From: UBA6663 sp044226485
Lineage (GTDB): Bacteria > Chloroflexota > Anaerolineae > Anaerolineales > UBA6663
NCBI GenBank assembly: GCA_044226485.1
Contig: JBGAGY010000010.1
Span: 124,001 to 188,000, forward strand
Direction of reading: 5' to 3'
Length of the DNA stretch: 64,000 bases
A program made the translations under genes and the position numbers. The notes beneath the pieces were generated by a model. The model was not told the origin of the DNA. It did not search any database and saw nothing but the letters and a program-made list of their open reading frames with translations. Below are positions 8,362 to 16,332 of this stretch, piece by piece; the first letter of the stretch is position 1; each line of letters opens with the position of its first letter.

Positions 8362-9607
8362 CCCCGCCTGGCTCGAACGACGGCCCGCGTGGGATCAGGA
8401 CCCCGAGCTCCTGACCCGAGTCGCGACCTTGATCACCGACGTGCGCATCCGCGGCGACGCCGCCCTGCGCGAGCAGGCCGAGCGCTTCGACAGGGTCGCG
8501 CTCGACACGCTCAAGCTGGATCCCGTGCCCGACTGGCATCCGTTCGTCGCCGCCGAGGTCGTGGCCGCGCTGCAGACCGCTCACGATCGTCTGCTGGCCT
8601 TTCATCGACAACAGCCGATCGCGTCCTGGACCACCGCCGCGCTCGGCGGCGCCGTCGGCCAGAGGGTGACGCCGCTGCGTCGGGTCGGCTGCTACGTGCC
8701 CGGCGGCACGGCGCCGCTGATCTCGACGGTGCTGCACACCGTCGTGCCAGCGCGCGCTGCGGGTGTCAGCGAAGTCGTCATCGTCACGCCGCCCAACCCC
8801 GACTTTCCACAGACCGGTTACGTGCATCCCGCCATCCTGGCAGCTGCCGAGATCGCGGGCGTCAACGAGGTCTGGCGCGTCGGTGGGGCTGGCGCCATCG
8901 CGGCGCTCGCGTACGGAACTGCGACGCTCAGGCGCGTCGACAAGCTTGCCGGACCCGGCAGCATCTGGGTGACCGTCGCGAAGAAACTCGTCTTCGGCGA
9001 CGTCGGCGTCGACGGCCTGCCCGGCCCGACCGAGACGATCGTGATCGCCGACGCTGACGCGAAGCCCGAGTGGGTCGCTGCCGATCTGCTGGCTCAAGCC
9101 GAGCATGACGTTCTGGCCTCGGCGATCCTGCTCACGCCGAGCGCTGAACTCGCGCGCGCCGTTCAGGAGGCCGTCGACGAATTGTTGACGTCGCTGCCGC
9201 GCGCCGACATCATCACGGCGACCTTCTCGCGCGGCTCGGGCATCGTGATCGTGAATGATCTCGAAGAAGCCTGTGCCCTGGCTGACGCCTACGCGCCCGA
9301 GCATCTGTGCCTGGCCGTCAAAGATCCGATGGCCTGGGCGCCCAGGATCGAGCATGCGGGCGGCCTTTTCCTTGGCGAGCACTCGTTCGAAGTGTTGGGC
9401 GACTACATCGCTGGCCCCAGCCACGTGATGCCGACGGGCGGCACAGCGCGCTTCATGTCGCCGCTCAACGTCTTCGACTTCGTGAGGATCACGAGCCTCG
9501 TGGCGCTCGACCCGGCGACCACGGCCGCTATCGCGCCGCAGGCCGCGCTCCTCGCCGATGCCGAAGGGCTGGGCGGGCATGCGCTGGCGGCGCGCTACCG
9601 GGCATAG
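8342..9607 (+). CDS. hisD: Histidinol dehydrogenase
   Basis: A 421-residue zinc enzyme that oxidises L-histidinol to histidine in two NAD-dependent steps. Recognisable blocks: GCYVPGGTAPLISTVLHT, the NAD/substrate region KLAGPGSIWVTVAKK, GPTETIVIAD, the catalytic Glu-His pair in YAPEHLCL, and SHVMPTGGTARF. It starts inside the end of hisG (ATG 8342). After its stop comes a 119-base imperfect palindrome before hisC. Confidence 0.96.
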   Translation: MSLPLRDPAWLERRPAWDQDPELLTRVATLITDVRIRGDAALREQAERFDRVALDTLKLDPVPDWHPFVAAEVVAALQTAHDRLLAFHRQQPIASWTTAALGGAVGQRVTPLRRVGCYVPGGTAPLISTVLHTVVPARAAGVSEVVIVTPPNPDFPQTGYVHPAILAAAEIAGVNEVWRVGGAGAIAALAYGTATLRRVDKLAGPGSIWVTVAKKLVFGDVGVDGLPGPTETIVIADADAKPEWVAADLLAQAEHDVLASAILLTPSAELARAVQEAVDELLTSLPRADIITATFSRGSGIVIVNDLEEACALADAYAPEHLCLAVKDPMAWAPRIEHAGGLFLGEHSFEVLGDYIAGPSHVMPTGGTARFMSPLNVFDFVRITSLVALDPATTAAIAPQAALLADAEGLGGHALAARYRA

Positions 9608-9621
9608 GGGCAAGAAGAGTG

Positions 9622-9740
9622 TTGCCACGAATTTCACGTATTGAAACGAATGAACACGAATGACCAGGAGCGTGGTTGATTGAGCGTTTCGAAACAATCC
9701 TTTCGTGCCAATTCGTCGAGATTCGTGAAATTCGTGGCAA
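9622..9740. repeat. Imperfect palindrome, word family TTGCCACGAATTTCACG
   Basis: Arms 9622-9660 and 9702-9740. The outer 17 bases (TTGCCACGAATTTCACG) are perfectly inverted, and the inner parts consist of CACGAAT/ACGAAT words. The centre holds a smaller hairpin around TTTCGAAA. It fills the hisD-hisC gap; the hisC ribosome site lies just outside its right end. Confidence 0.85.
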
Positions 9741-9754
9741 AGGATTCGGAATGA

Positions 9755-10948
9755 ATGATGGACATCACACATCTAATCCGGCCTGAGATCCTGACGATGG
9801 AGGCGTACACGCCGATCGTGCCGTTCGAGGTGCTGTCGGAGCGGCTGGGCAGAAGGCCCGAGGAGATCATCAAGCTCGATGCCAACGAGAACCCGTACGG
9901 GCCGAGCCCGCGCGCGCTCCAGGCGTTGGCGGAGTTGCAGTACGCGCACATCTACCCTGACCCCGAGTCGAATCGGCTGCGCGAGGCGCTGGCCGCTTAC
10001 ACAGGAGTGCCCAAGGCGAACCTGCTGGCCGGCCTGGGCGCCGACGAACTGATCGACCTGATTCAGCGCCTGTTCCTGCGCCCCGGCGACGTCATCGTCG
10101 ACCTGCCGCCGACCTTTGGCATGTACTCGTTCGACGCCGGGCTCAACGGCGCGGGCGTGGTGACCGTCGCGCGTCGCGACGACTTCAGCATCGACGTCGA
10201 CGCCGTCGAGCGAACCGTCGCCGGGTTGGCGGCGAGCGGCAAGCGCGCGCCGTTGCTTTTTGCGACCTCGCCCAACAATCCAGATGGCTCGGTGATCGAT
10301 GACGCGACGCTCGAACGCTTGCTGGCGCTGCCGCTGGTCGTGGTGCTCGACGAGGCCTACATCGAGTTTCACGGGGTCTCACACTCAAGGATGAAGTGGG
10401 TGCTCGAGCGCCCGAACCTTATCGTGCTGCGGACGTTCAGTAAACTCGCCGGGCTTGCGGGCTTGCGCGTCGGGTATGGCGCCTTCCCGTCGGCCTTGAT
10501 GCCGCACTTCTGGAAGATCAAGCAGCCCTACAATGTGCCTGTGTCGGCCAGCGCGGCGGCGATCGCGGCGCTCAGCGACATCGAGGGCCTGCACGCCAAC
10601 GTCGCGCGACTCACGGCCGAACGCGATCGGATGAGCGAGGCCCTCTCCGAACTCGGTTGGCTGACGCCGTATCGTTCGCGTTCGAATTTCGTGCTCTGCC
10701 GCGTGCATGGCCGAGATGCGCGCGAACTGCGCGAGGCCCTGGCTCAACGCCACGGCATCCTGATCCGCTATTTCAACAAGCCCGGCCTGCGCGACTGCAT
10801 CCGCATCAGCGTGGGCCGGCCCGAGCACACCGATGCGTTGTTGCAGGCGTTGAAAGAGGAGGCGTCAGGGGTCAGGCCTCAGGCGTCAGATAGTGGATCG
10901 AAGCAACCAACATCCGGCGCGGCAGCGTCCCTGACGCCCGACGCCTGA
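9755..10948 (+). CDS. hisC: Histidinol-phosphate aminotransferase
   Basis: A fold-type I PLP enzyme converting imidazole acetol phosphate to histidinol phosphate. Blocks: LDANENPYGPSP, the NNPDGS loop, VVLDEAYIEF, and PLP lysine K230 in FSKLAGLAGLRVGYG. Start ATG 9755 (or the adjacent ATG 9758), about 10 nt after AAAGGA. Residues from about 369 to the end (397) are not family sequence: they are translated from the left arm and centre of a GTCAGGCCTCAGG-type palindrome, so the stop codon lies inside a repeat. The catalytic domain is complete. Confidence 0.95.
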   Translation: MMDITHLIRPEILTMEAYTPIVPFEVLSERLGRRPEEIIKLDANENPYGPSPRALQALAELQYAHIYPDPESNRLREALAAYTGVPKANLLAGLGADELIDLIQRLFLRPGDVIVDLPPTFGMYSFDAGLNGAGVVTVARRDDFSIDVDAVERTVAGLAASGKRAPLLFATSPNNPDGSVIDDATLERLLALPLVVVLDEAYIEFHGVSHSRMKWVLERPNLIVLRTFSKLAGLAGLRVGYGAFPSALMPHFWKIKQPYNVPVSASAAAIAALSDIEGLHANVARLTAERDRMSEALSELGWLTPYRSRSNFVLCRVHGRDARELREALAQRHGILIRYFNKPGLRDCIRISVGRPEHTDALLQALKEEASGVRPQASDSGSKQPTSGAAASLTPDA

Positions 10949-10961
10949 GGCCCGACGCCTC
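10859..10961. repeat. Imperfect palindrome overlapping the hisC 3' end
   Basis: Arms 10859-10889 and 10931-10961, each 31 bases of GGCGTCAGG/GGCCTCAGG words, are inverted relative to each other. The hisC stop (10946-10948) lies in the right arm. Confidence 0.85.
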
Positions 10962-10974
10962 TCAAGGATTTTCC

Positions 10975-11562
10975 ATGCGCACATCGAGCATCTACCGTAA
11001 GACCAACGAGACCGAGATCAGGCTGGCGCTGAACATCGACGGGTCCGGGCGACATACGATTTCGACGGGCGTCGGGTTCTTGGATCACATGCTGACGCAC
11101 ATCGCCGTCCATGGGGTGTTCGATCTCGAGGTCCAGGCGCAAGGCGATCTGCACATCGACGCGCATCATACGATCGAGGACACGGCGCTTGTGCTCGGGC
11201 AGGCGTTCGCCGAGGCTCTGGGCGACAAGCGCGGCCTGGTCCGGTCGGGGTCGGCGTATATGCCCATGGATGAGGCGCTGGCGTTTGTGGCCGTGGACTT
11301 GAGCGGGCGCCCGTACGCCGTGATCGACGCGGCCTGGCACACGCCGACGATCGGGCAGTTCCCGACCTCGCTGGTCGGTCACTTCGTCGAGAGCCTGGCG
11401 GCGACGATGAAGGCGAACATCCATGCCCGCGTGTTATACGGCCGAGACGATCATCATCAGGCGGAGGCGCTGTTCAAGGCGCTGGCCCGGGCGCTCGATC
11501 AGGCCACGGCGATCGATCCGCGACGCGCGGGAGCCGTGCCATCGACCAAAGGGACGCTATGA
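10975..11562 (+). CDS. hisB: Imidazoleglycerol-phosphate dehydratase
   Basis: A 195-residue monofunctional HisB that dehydrates IGP to imidazole acetol phosphate. It has the two His-rich metal motifs: VGFLDHMLTHIAVHG with DAHHTIEDTA, and TSLVGHFVESLA with the late DDHHQAEALFKA. The length is normal for the stand-alone enzyme, with no N-terminal phosphatase. It follows the hisC palindrome by 13 nt and overlaps hisH by 4 nt (ATGA). Confidence 0.96.
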   Translation: MRTSSIYRKTNETEIRLALNIDGSGRHTISTGVGFLDHMLTHIAVHGVFDLEVQAQGDLHIDAHHTIEDTALVLGQAFAEALGDKRGLVRSGSAYMPMDEALAFVAVDLSGRPYAVIDAAWHTPTIGQFPTSLVGHFVESLAATMKANIHARVLYGRDDHHQAEALFKALARALDQATAIDPRRAGAVPSTKGTL

Positions 11563-12170
11563 CGACGCTGGCGATCATCGACTACGGCATCGGCAACCTG
11601 CGTTCGGTGCAGAAGGCCTTCGAGCATGTGGGCGCGACGGCGCCCCTGACCGAGGATCCCGCCGAGATCCTGGCCGCCGACAAAGTCGTGCTCCCGGGCG
11701 TCGGCGCGTTCGGCGACGGCATGAAGGGCATCCATGCGCGCGGGCTGGCTGACGTCGTGCGCGAGGTGGTCACGCGCGGCACTCCGCTGCTAGGCATCTG
11801 CGTCGGCATGCAGATCCTGTTCGAGGTCGGCGAAGAGATGGGTGAGCATCAGGGCCTTGGTCTGTTGCCGGGTCGCGTTCGCCCGTTTGCCATCGACCCG
11901 GCGCTCAAGGTGCCGCAGACCGGCTGGAATCAGATCGAGCCATGCGCGCCGAGCCCGCTCTTCGCCGAGCTGCCAGGCGGCTCGTACGCGTATTTCAACC
12001 ACGGCTTCTATTGCGACGCCGCGCCCGGCGATACTCTCGCGACGACGGACTATGGCGGCGCGTATCCGACCATCGTCGGTCGCGGCCGGCTCTACGGCAT
12101 CCAGTTCCATCCCGAGAAGAGCCAGGCCGTGGGGATGAGGCTGTTGCGCAACTTCGTCGAAAGGGGATAG
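11559..12170 (+). CDS. hisH: Imidazole glycerol phosphate synthase, glutaminase subunit
   Basis: A 203-residue class I glutamine amidotransferase. The nucleophile C81 lies in GICVGMQ, the His-Glu pair in GIQFHPEKSQ. It hydrolyses glutamine and channels ammonia to HisF. ATGA overlap with hisB; a 77-nt gap with a small inverted repeat separates it from hisA. Confidence 0.96.
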   Translation: MTTLAIIDYGIGNLRSVQKAFEHVGATAPLTEDPAEILAADKVVLPGVGAFGDGMKGIHARGLADVVREVVTRGTPLLGICVGMQILFEVGEEMGEHQGLGLLPGRVRPFAIDPALKVPQTGWNQIEPCAPSPLFAELPGGSYAYFNHGFYCDAAPGDTLATTDYGGAYPTIVGRGRLYGIQFHPEKSQAVGMRLLRNFVERG

Positions 12171-12176
12171 CGGACG

Positions 12177-12231
12177 GTGATTTGCGATCGGCGAACGACG
12201 ACACCGTCGCCATTCGGACCTCGCATATCAC
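12177..12231. repeat. Short inverted repeat in the hisH-hisA gap
   Basis: GTGATTTGCGA (12177-12187) and TCGCATATCAC (12221-12231) pair with one mismatch around a 33-nt centre. Confidence 0.65.
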
Positions 12232-12247
12232 TCATCGCCCATCACAC

Positions 12248-12955
12248 ATGACTCCGTTCACGATCTTTCCAGCCATCGATCTTCGGGCCGGCCAGGTGGT
12301 GCGGTTGGCCGAGGGCGATCCTGCTCGGCAGACGACGTATGGCGACGACCCGGCCGCGATGGCCGCGCGTTGGCGCGATGCCGGCGCGAGGTGGTTGCAC
12401 GTCGTCAACCTCGATGGCGCGTTCGGCGAGGCCGGGGTCGCCAACCGCGCGGCGCTCGACGCCATCGTGGCGGCCGGCGTGCCCGTGCAATTCGGCGGTG
12501 GTCTGCGCGACGAGGCGGCTGTGGCAGCGGCGTTCGCGGCAGGCGTGAAGCGCGTCGTGATCGGCACCGCCGCGATCGAGAACCCGGCGCTGGTCGACTG
12601 GGCGCTGGGCGAATACGGCGCCGACGCGGTGGCCGTCGGGCTCGACGCCCGCGACGGCCTCGTGCGGACGCGCGGGTGGGGCGAGTCGACGGGCCTGCAC
12701 GCCGTCGAAGTCGGCCGGCAACTGCGGCTGCGCGGCGTTGTCTGGTGCGTCTACACGGACATCGCCCGCGACGGCCTGCAGACCGGCGTGAACGTCGCAG
12801 CCACACAGTCGCTCTCGGCCGAGACCGGCCTGCACGTCATCGCCTCGGGCGGCGTCGGCGGCCCGGCCGATATTGCCGCCGTGCGCGCCGCCGGCCTGCC
12901 CGGCGTGATCGTCGGGCGAGCCTTTTATGAAGGCACAGTGACCTTGGGCGATTGA
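12248..12955 (+). CDS. hisA: ProFAR isomerase (phosphoribosyl-formimino-AICAR-P isomerase)
   Basis: A 235-residue (beta/alpha)8 barrel. The general base Asp is in FPAIDLRAG, the second catalytic Asp in CVYTDIARDG, and phosphate loops in FGGGLRD and ASGGVGG. The frame is open far upstream, but ATG 12248 gives the standard N-terminus. Its stop codon lies within the left arm of a palindrome that runs to the hisF start region. Confidence 0.95.
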   Translation: MTPFTIFPAIDLRAGQVVRLAEGDPARQTTYGDDPAAMAARWRDAGARWLHVVNLDGAFGEAGVANRAALDAIVAAGVPVQFGGGLRDEAAVAAAFAAGVKRVVIGTAAIENPALVDWALGEYGADAVAVGLDARDGLVRTRGWGESTGLHAVEVGRQLRLRGVVWCVYTDIARDGLQTGVNVAATQSLSAETGLHVIASGGVGGPADIAAVRAAGLPGVIVGRAFYEGTVTLGD

Positions 12956-13022
12956 GCGATTGAGGAATGGCTTGACTGACGCGGCAGCGCCAATCCACCC
13001 TTCCTCAGATCACCCACTCGCC
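12947..13022. repeat. Imperfect palindrome overlapping the hisA stop
   Basis: Arms 12947-12970 (words GGCGATTGA, GCGATTGAGG) and 12999-13022 are inverted with about six mismatches in 24. The hisA TGA (12953-12955) is part of the left arm. Confidence 0.75.
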
Positions 13023-13030
13023 AGACACAT

Positions 13031-13858
13031 ATGTTAGCCAAGCGCATCATCCCCTGCCTCGATATCAAAGACGGACGCGTCGTGAAGGGCGTGAACTTCG
13101 TGGGCCTGCGCGACGCAGGCGATCCGGTGGATCAGGCGCGGCTGTACGATCAGGCCGGTGCTGACGAACTTGTGTTTCTCGACATCTCAGCCACGCCGGA
13201 GGGCCGCGCGACGGTTGCGCCGATGGTGCGCCGCGTGGCCGACGAGGTCTTTCTGCCGTTGACGGTCGGCGGCGGCATCCGCACGGTCGACGACATGCGC
13301 CGCATCCTTCTGGCCGGCGCCGACAAGGTCAGCGTCAACTCGGCCGCCGTCCGCAACCCCGAGTTGCTCACCGCCGGCGCCGAGCGTTTCGGCGCGCAGT
13401 GCGTGGTGCTGGCGATGGACGCGAAGCGCGTGGAGCGTGGAGCGAGGGGCGAGGAGCGCGGGGATCCGAACGATCTGCGGTCGGCCGTCAACGGTCTGCG
13501 GTCTCCTAAGTGGGAAGTCGTCGTCGATGGCGGGCGGACGCCGACGGGGCTGGATGCCGTCGAGTGGGCGGAGCGAGCCGTGTCGCTGGGGGCCGGCGAG
13601 ATCCTGCTGACCAGCATCGACGCGGATGGCACACAGGCCGGCTATGATCTCGAACTCACGCGCGCGATCGTCGAGGCCGTCAACGTGCCCGTGATCGCCT
13701 CGGGCGGCGCGGGCTCGCTCGCGCACTTCGCCGATGTGCTCGACGCCGGCAAGGCCGACGCCGCCCTGGCCGCGTCGCTCTTCCACGACGGCGTGCTCAC
13801 CATCGGTCAGGTGAAAGCATATTGCGCTGAGCGCGGTCTACCGATGAGGATGTTGTGA
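13031..13858 (+). CDS. hisF: Imidazole glycerol phosphate synthase, cyclase subunit, with a repeat-derived insert
   Basis: A 275-residue (beta/alpha)8 barrel that closes the imidazole ring using ammonia from HisH. Catalytic Asp residues lie in CLDIKDGRVVKG and MDAKR, phosphate loops in VGGGIRT and ASGGAGS. Typical HisF is about 250-255 residues. The excess lies at about residues 134-160, right after DAKR, where the DNA is a block of intergenic words. The frame is kept and the downstream WEVVVDGGRTPTG is normal, so the enzyme is probably functional with an enlarged loop after barrel strand 5. Confidence 0.95.
   Translation: MLAKRIIPCLDIKDGRVVKGVNFVGLRDAGDPVDQARLYDQAGADELVFLDISATPEGRATVAPMVRRVADEVFLPLTVGGGIRTVDDMRRILLAGADKVSVNSAAVRNPELLTAGAERFGAQCVVLAMDAKRVERGARGEERGDPNDLRSAVNGLRSPKWEVVVDGGRTPTGLDAVEWAERAVSLGAGEILLTSIDADGTQAGYDLELTRAIVEAVNVPVIASGGAGSLAHFADVLDAGKADAALAASLFHDGVLTIGQVKAYCAERGLPMRML
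13430..13509 (+). repeat. Intergenic word repeats inside hisF
   Basis: About 80 bases combine two word families seen between genes elsewhere: GGAGCGAGGGGCGAGG (as at 100-345) and GATCTGCGGTCGGCCGTC (as at 49685-49763 and 63656-63752). It stays in frame with no stop codon. Confidence 0.75.
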
Positions 13859-13885
13859 CGTTGGCGCTTGAAGAACCCATAACCG

Positions 13886-14233
13886 ATGACCACCGCCAGG
13901 GTTTCCGAAATGCCGGACTTGAAATACGACACACAGGGTTTGATCACCGCCGTGGTGCAGGCTGCCGAAGACGGCGCTGTGTTGATGGTGGCGTGGATGA
14001 ACGCCGAGGCCTTGCGGCTGACGCGCGAGAGCGGCGAGGCCTGGTTCTGGAGCCGCAGCCGCCGGGAATTGTGGCACAAGGGCGCGACGAGCGGCAGCAT
14101 CCTGCATGTGAGCGAGATCCGGGTCGACTGCGACGGAGATACGCTGCTGCTTAAGGTCACTGCCGACGGACCCGCCTGTCACACCGGGGCCCGAACCTGT
14201 TTCTTCACTTCATTGGATGAGAGCAACGCATGA
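13886..14233 (+). CDS. hisI: Phosphoribosyl-AMP cyclohydrolase
   Basis: A 115-residue stand-alone HisI that opens the adenine ring of PR-AMP. Metal-binding motifs VDCDGD and CHTGARTC, plus WMNAEAL and RRELWHKGATSG. ATG 13886 and ATG 13910 are both in frame; the second follows a CCAGGG and begins closer to conserved sequence, so the true protein may be 8 residues shorter. ATGA overlap with hisE. Confidence 0.94.
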   Translation: MTTARVSEMPDLKYDTQGLITAVVQAAEDGAVLMVAWMNAEALRLTRESGEAWFWSRSRRELWHKGATSGSILHVSEIRVDCDGDTLLLKVTADGPACHTGARTCFFTSLDESNA

Positions 14234-14514
14234 GCACATTCGAACTCAAGACCCTCGAAGCCACGATCCGCGATCGGCTCGCCAACCCGCGGCCGGGTTC
14301 CTACACGCAGCAACTCGTGCAGGCCGGCGAAGACGAGATCGTCAAGAAGGTGGGCGAAGAGGCGGTCGAGGTCGTGCTGGCGGTCAAGGGCCAGGGCGAC
14401 GCGCGCGTGATCAGCGAGGTCGCTGACCTGTTCTATCACACGCTCGTCCTGCTGGCCTCGCGCGGCCTGAGCCTCGCGGATGTCGAGGCGGAATTGGAAC
14501 GAAGACACCGATAA
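14230..14514 (+). CDS. hisE: Phosphoribosyl-ATP pyrophosphatase
   Basis: A 94-residue all-alpha MazG-like pyrophosphohydrolase converting PR-ATP to PR-AMP. Motifs: GSYTQQLVQAGEDEIVKKVGEEAVEVVLA and a final EVADLFYHTLVLLA helix. Separate from hisI but overlapping it by 4 nt. Last gene of the his operon. Confidence 0.95.
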   Translation: MSTFELKTLEATIRDRLANPRPGSYTQQLVQAGEDEIVKKVGEEAVEVVLAVKGQGDARVISEVADLFYHTLVLLASRGLSLADVEAELERRHR

Positions 14515-14576
14515 GCGAGGAGCGTGGGGCGATCGCACTGCCGCGCGGCGGCAGCGGCGTTCCCCGCTCTACGCTT
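14513..14576. terminator. Hairpin region between convergent hisE and GTPase genes
   Basis: The inner stem CTGCCGC/GCGGCAG (14538-14554) is perfect. Outer arms AAGCGAGGAGCG and CGCTCTACGCTT pair imperfectly. It lies between two convergent genes and probably ends both transcripts, although no long T tract is present. Confidence 0.5.
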
Positions 14577-15810
14577 TGCGCTCGACGTTCCCCGGATCTT
14601 CGCCCATCGCCGACTGCTCGAGCGTCTCGCGGATGCGCTCCTGGAGGGTGGAGCGGTCGGGGCGCTTCTTGCCGAAGTTGCGGAGCGAGTCGAGGACGGT
14701 GTCGGTGACCGCCTTGGTGAGTCGCTTGAGCGAATCGCCAGTCAGTTTTTCCCCGCGTTCGAACCAGGTCGCTGCGGCGTAGCCCATCACGACTGTGGTG
14801 CCAGCAGCAACGGCCGCGGCGAGCGCCCAGCCGGGCGGGCCGCCAAGCTTGCTCAATTCCTGAAACACTGTGCGACCCAGAAACCCAAGGCCGAAGGTGA
14901 CAGCGAGTTCGCGGGCCCTGGCAGGCGTGATGTCGTAGTTGTAGACGCGCGCGATGCCCAGGACGAGCGACGACTGCACGGCCAGCAGCGGGATGACGTC
15001 GAGGACGGGCAACGGCGTGAGCGCGATGACGGCGGCCGTGGTCGCGGCGCCCGTGATCGCGGTCCAGGCCAGGCGCCAGCGATACGCGGGCAGGGCGCGG
15101 CCAAGGGCGGCGAGCAGGCCGGGCTCGGCCTTGGCGATGGCGATCAGGAGGTCATCGAGATTGTGGCCGGTGCGGGCCGAGATCGGCACGACCTGGCTGA
15201 CGTCGAGACGCAGGTTGGCGGCCGTGCGCTCGAGGACCGGCTTGAGATCCCGGCTGTTGAGCAGATCGGCCTTGTTGAGCACCACGATCAGCGGCTTGCC
15301 GAGCGCGTGCAGTTCCTCGAACAACTCCTGCTCGGTGCGCTTGATCCCCTGGATGGCGTCGAAGACCACGACCAGGAAGTCGGCGTCACGGGCGGCTTCG
15401 AGGGCTCGCGCCTTCTCCTGTTCGCCGACCTCGCCGACGGCATCGGCGCCGGGCGTATCGACGATGCGAAAGAGGCCAGCATCGGCCTGCTGATTGACGC
15501 GCGTGGTGCCGGGCACGGGGCTGACCTCGGCCTTGTCTTCGCGGCGCTTCACCAGCTGGTTGTAGAGGGTGGATTTGCCGACGTTGGCCGGGCCGACGAT
15601 GGCGATGTTGCGCTTGTCGGCAAAGGCGATCTTGAAGTTCGGCAAGGCCAGATCGAGCAGGAGCCGCCAGCGCGCCAGGTCGCCGGGGAGCAGTTTGACG
15701 GCCGAGCTGAGCTCGTTCTGCATCGGCTCGGGCAGCGCGCCCCAGGCCCTTGTCAATTGGCGGCGCGTGTCATCCGGGAACTCTTTGAGCAGATCATCGA
15801 CGTTTGGCAT
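14569..15810 (-). CDS. Era-like GTPase with C-terminal DUF697-type membrane domain
   Basis: A 413-residue protein. An N-terminal helix precedes a TrmE-Era-type G domain: G1 GPANVGKST at about residue 72, switch PVPGTTR, G3 DTPGAD, G4 NKADL, G5 SARTG. The second half (about 245-345) is hydrophobic and resembles the YcjF/DUF697 domain. A polar tail follows. The likely location is the membrane; the cellular role is unknown. The start is supported by a TATACT box 7 nt upstream. Confidence 0.85.
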   Translation of the reverse strand: MPNVDDLLKEFPDDTRRQLTRAWGALPEPMQNELSSAVKLLPGDLARWRLLLDLALPNFKIAFADKRNIAIVGPANVGKSTLYNQLVKRREDKAEVSPVPGTTRVNQQADAGLFRIVDTPGADAVGEVGEQEKARALEAARDADFLVVVFDAIQGIKRTEQELFEELHALGKPLIVVLNKADLLNSRDLKPVLERTAANLRLDVSQVVPISARTGHNLDDLLIAIAKAEPGLLAALGRALPAYRWRLAWTAITGAATTAAVIALTPLPVLDVIPLLAVQSSLVLGIARVYNYDITPARARELAVTFGLGFLGRTVFQELSKLGGPPGWALAAAVAAGTTVVMGYAAATWFERGEKLTGDSLKRLTKAVTDTVLDSLRNFGKKRPDRSTLQERIRETLEQSAMGEDPGNVERKA

Positions 15811-15817
15811 CGCGGGG

Positions 15818-15823
15818 AGTATA
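15818..15823 (-). promoter_or_regulatory. -10 box of the GTPase gene, predicted leaderless
   Basis: TATACT read on the minus strand ends 7 nt before the ATG at 15810. Confidence 0.6.
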
Positions 15824-15870
15824 GCGTCGAATTCGATCGCCGGGATGCGCCTGCGGCGCGGCTGTCAGGC

Positions 15871-16227
15871 TCAGAGCTCGTCAAGGATGCGGCGACGTTG
15901 AGCCACATACTCTTCTTCTGACACGAACCCCTGCGCCTGCAACTCCTGAAGTTCCTTCAGGCGCTCGGCGGTCGATCGGCGATGTGTGGCGTTGGTCGGA
16001 GCCGTCGGCCGTGGGCCGGGCGCGGCGCGCAGCTTTCGTCCGCAGCGTGTGCAGACGGCTTCGATCTTGCCGGATTCGAATTGCTCGAGATAGCCCGGGT
16101 TAGAGAAACTGGCGACCGAGGCGCCGCCGCGAAACAGCGTCTTGAACACCGCGCCGACCTTGTCGCCAAGGCCAAGGATGGGCACGGTGCTTTCCGCTCC
16201 GCAGTGTGGGCAGGTGGGGCTGGTCAT
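15871..16227 (-). CDS. Small zinc-ribbon protein with SHOCT domain
   Basis: A 118-residue protein. N-terminal CPHCG and a later CTRCGR make a four-Cys zinc ribbon. The last 35 residues, LKELQELQAQGFVSEEEY, are a SHOCT helix pair, an oligomerisation module common at protein C-termini. No enzyme signature. It lies upstream of the GTPase gene on the same strand with a 60-nt gap. Confidence 0.75.
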   Translation of the reverse strand: MTSPTCPHCGAESTVPILGLGDKVGAVFKTLFRGGASVASFSNPGYLEQFESGKIEAVCTRCGRKLRAAPGPRPTAPTNATHRRSTAERLKELQELQAQGFVSEEEYVAQRRRILDEL

Positions 16228-16243
16228 GGGCTTTCGATGTCGA

Positions 16244-16307
16244 GAATGGCCGGATGTCTCCCGCTAGTCCGGAGCGCCAGCCAATAGCCGGCGGTGTCCG
16301 GTCATTC
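16244..16307. repeat. Short imperfect inverted repeat
   Basis: GAATGGCCGGA (16244-16254) and TCCGGTCATTC (16297-16307) are inverted with one mismatch, between the nucleoside hydrolase end and the SHOCT gene start. Confidence 0.5.
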
Positions 16308-16332
16308 CCGATAACGATGCGATAGTTGAGTC

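Noticed and set aside
14524..15921. 465-codon plus-strand frame opposite the GTPase gene
   Set aside because: Shadow of a gene with complete G1-G5 motifs; composition is typical of an antisense high-GC frame.
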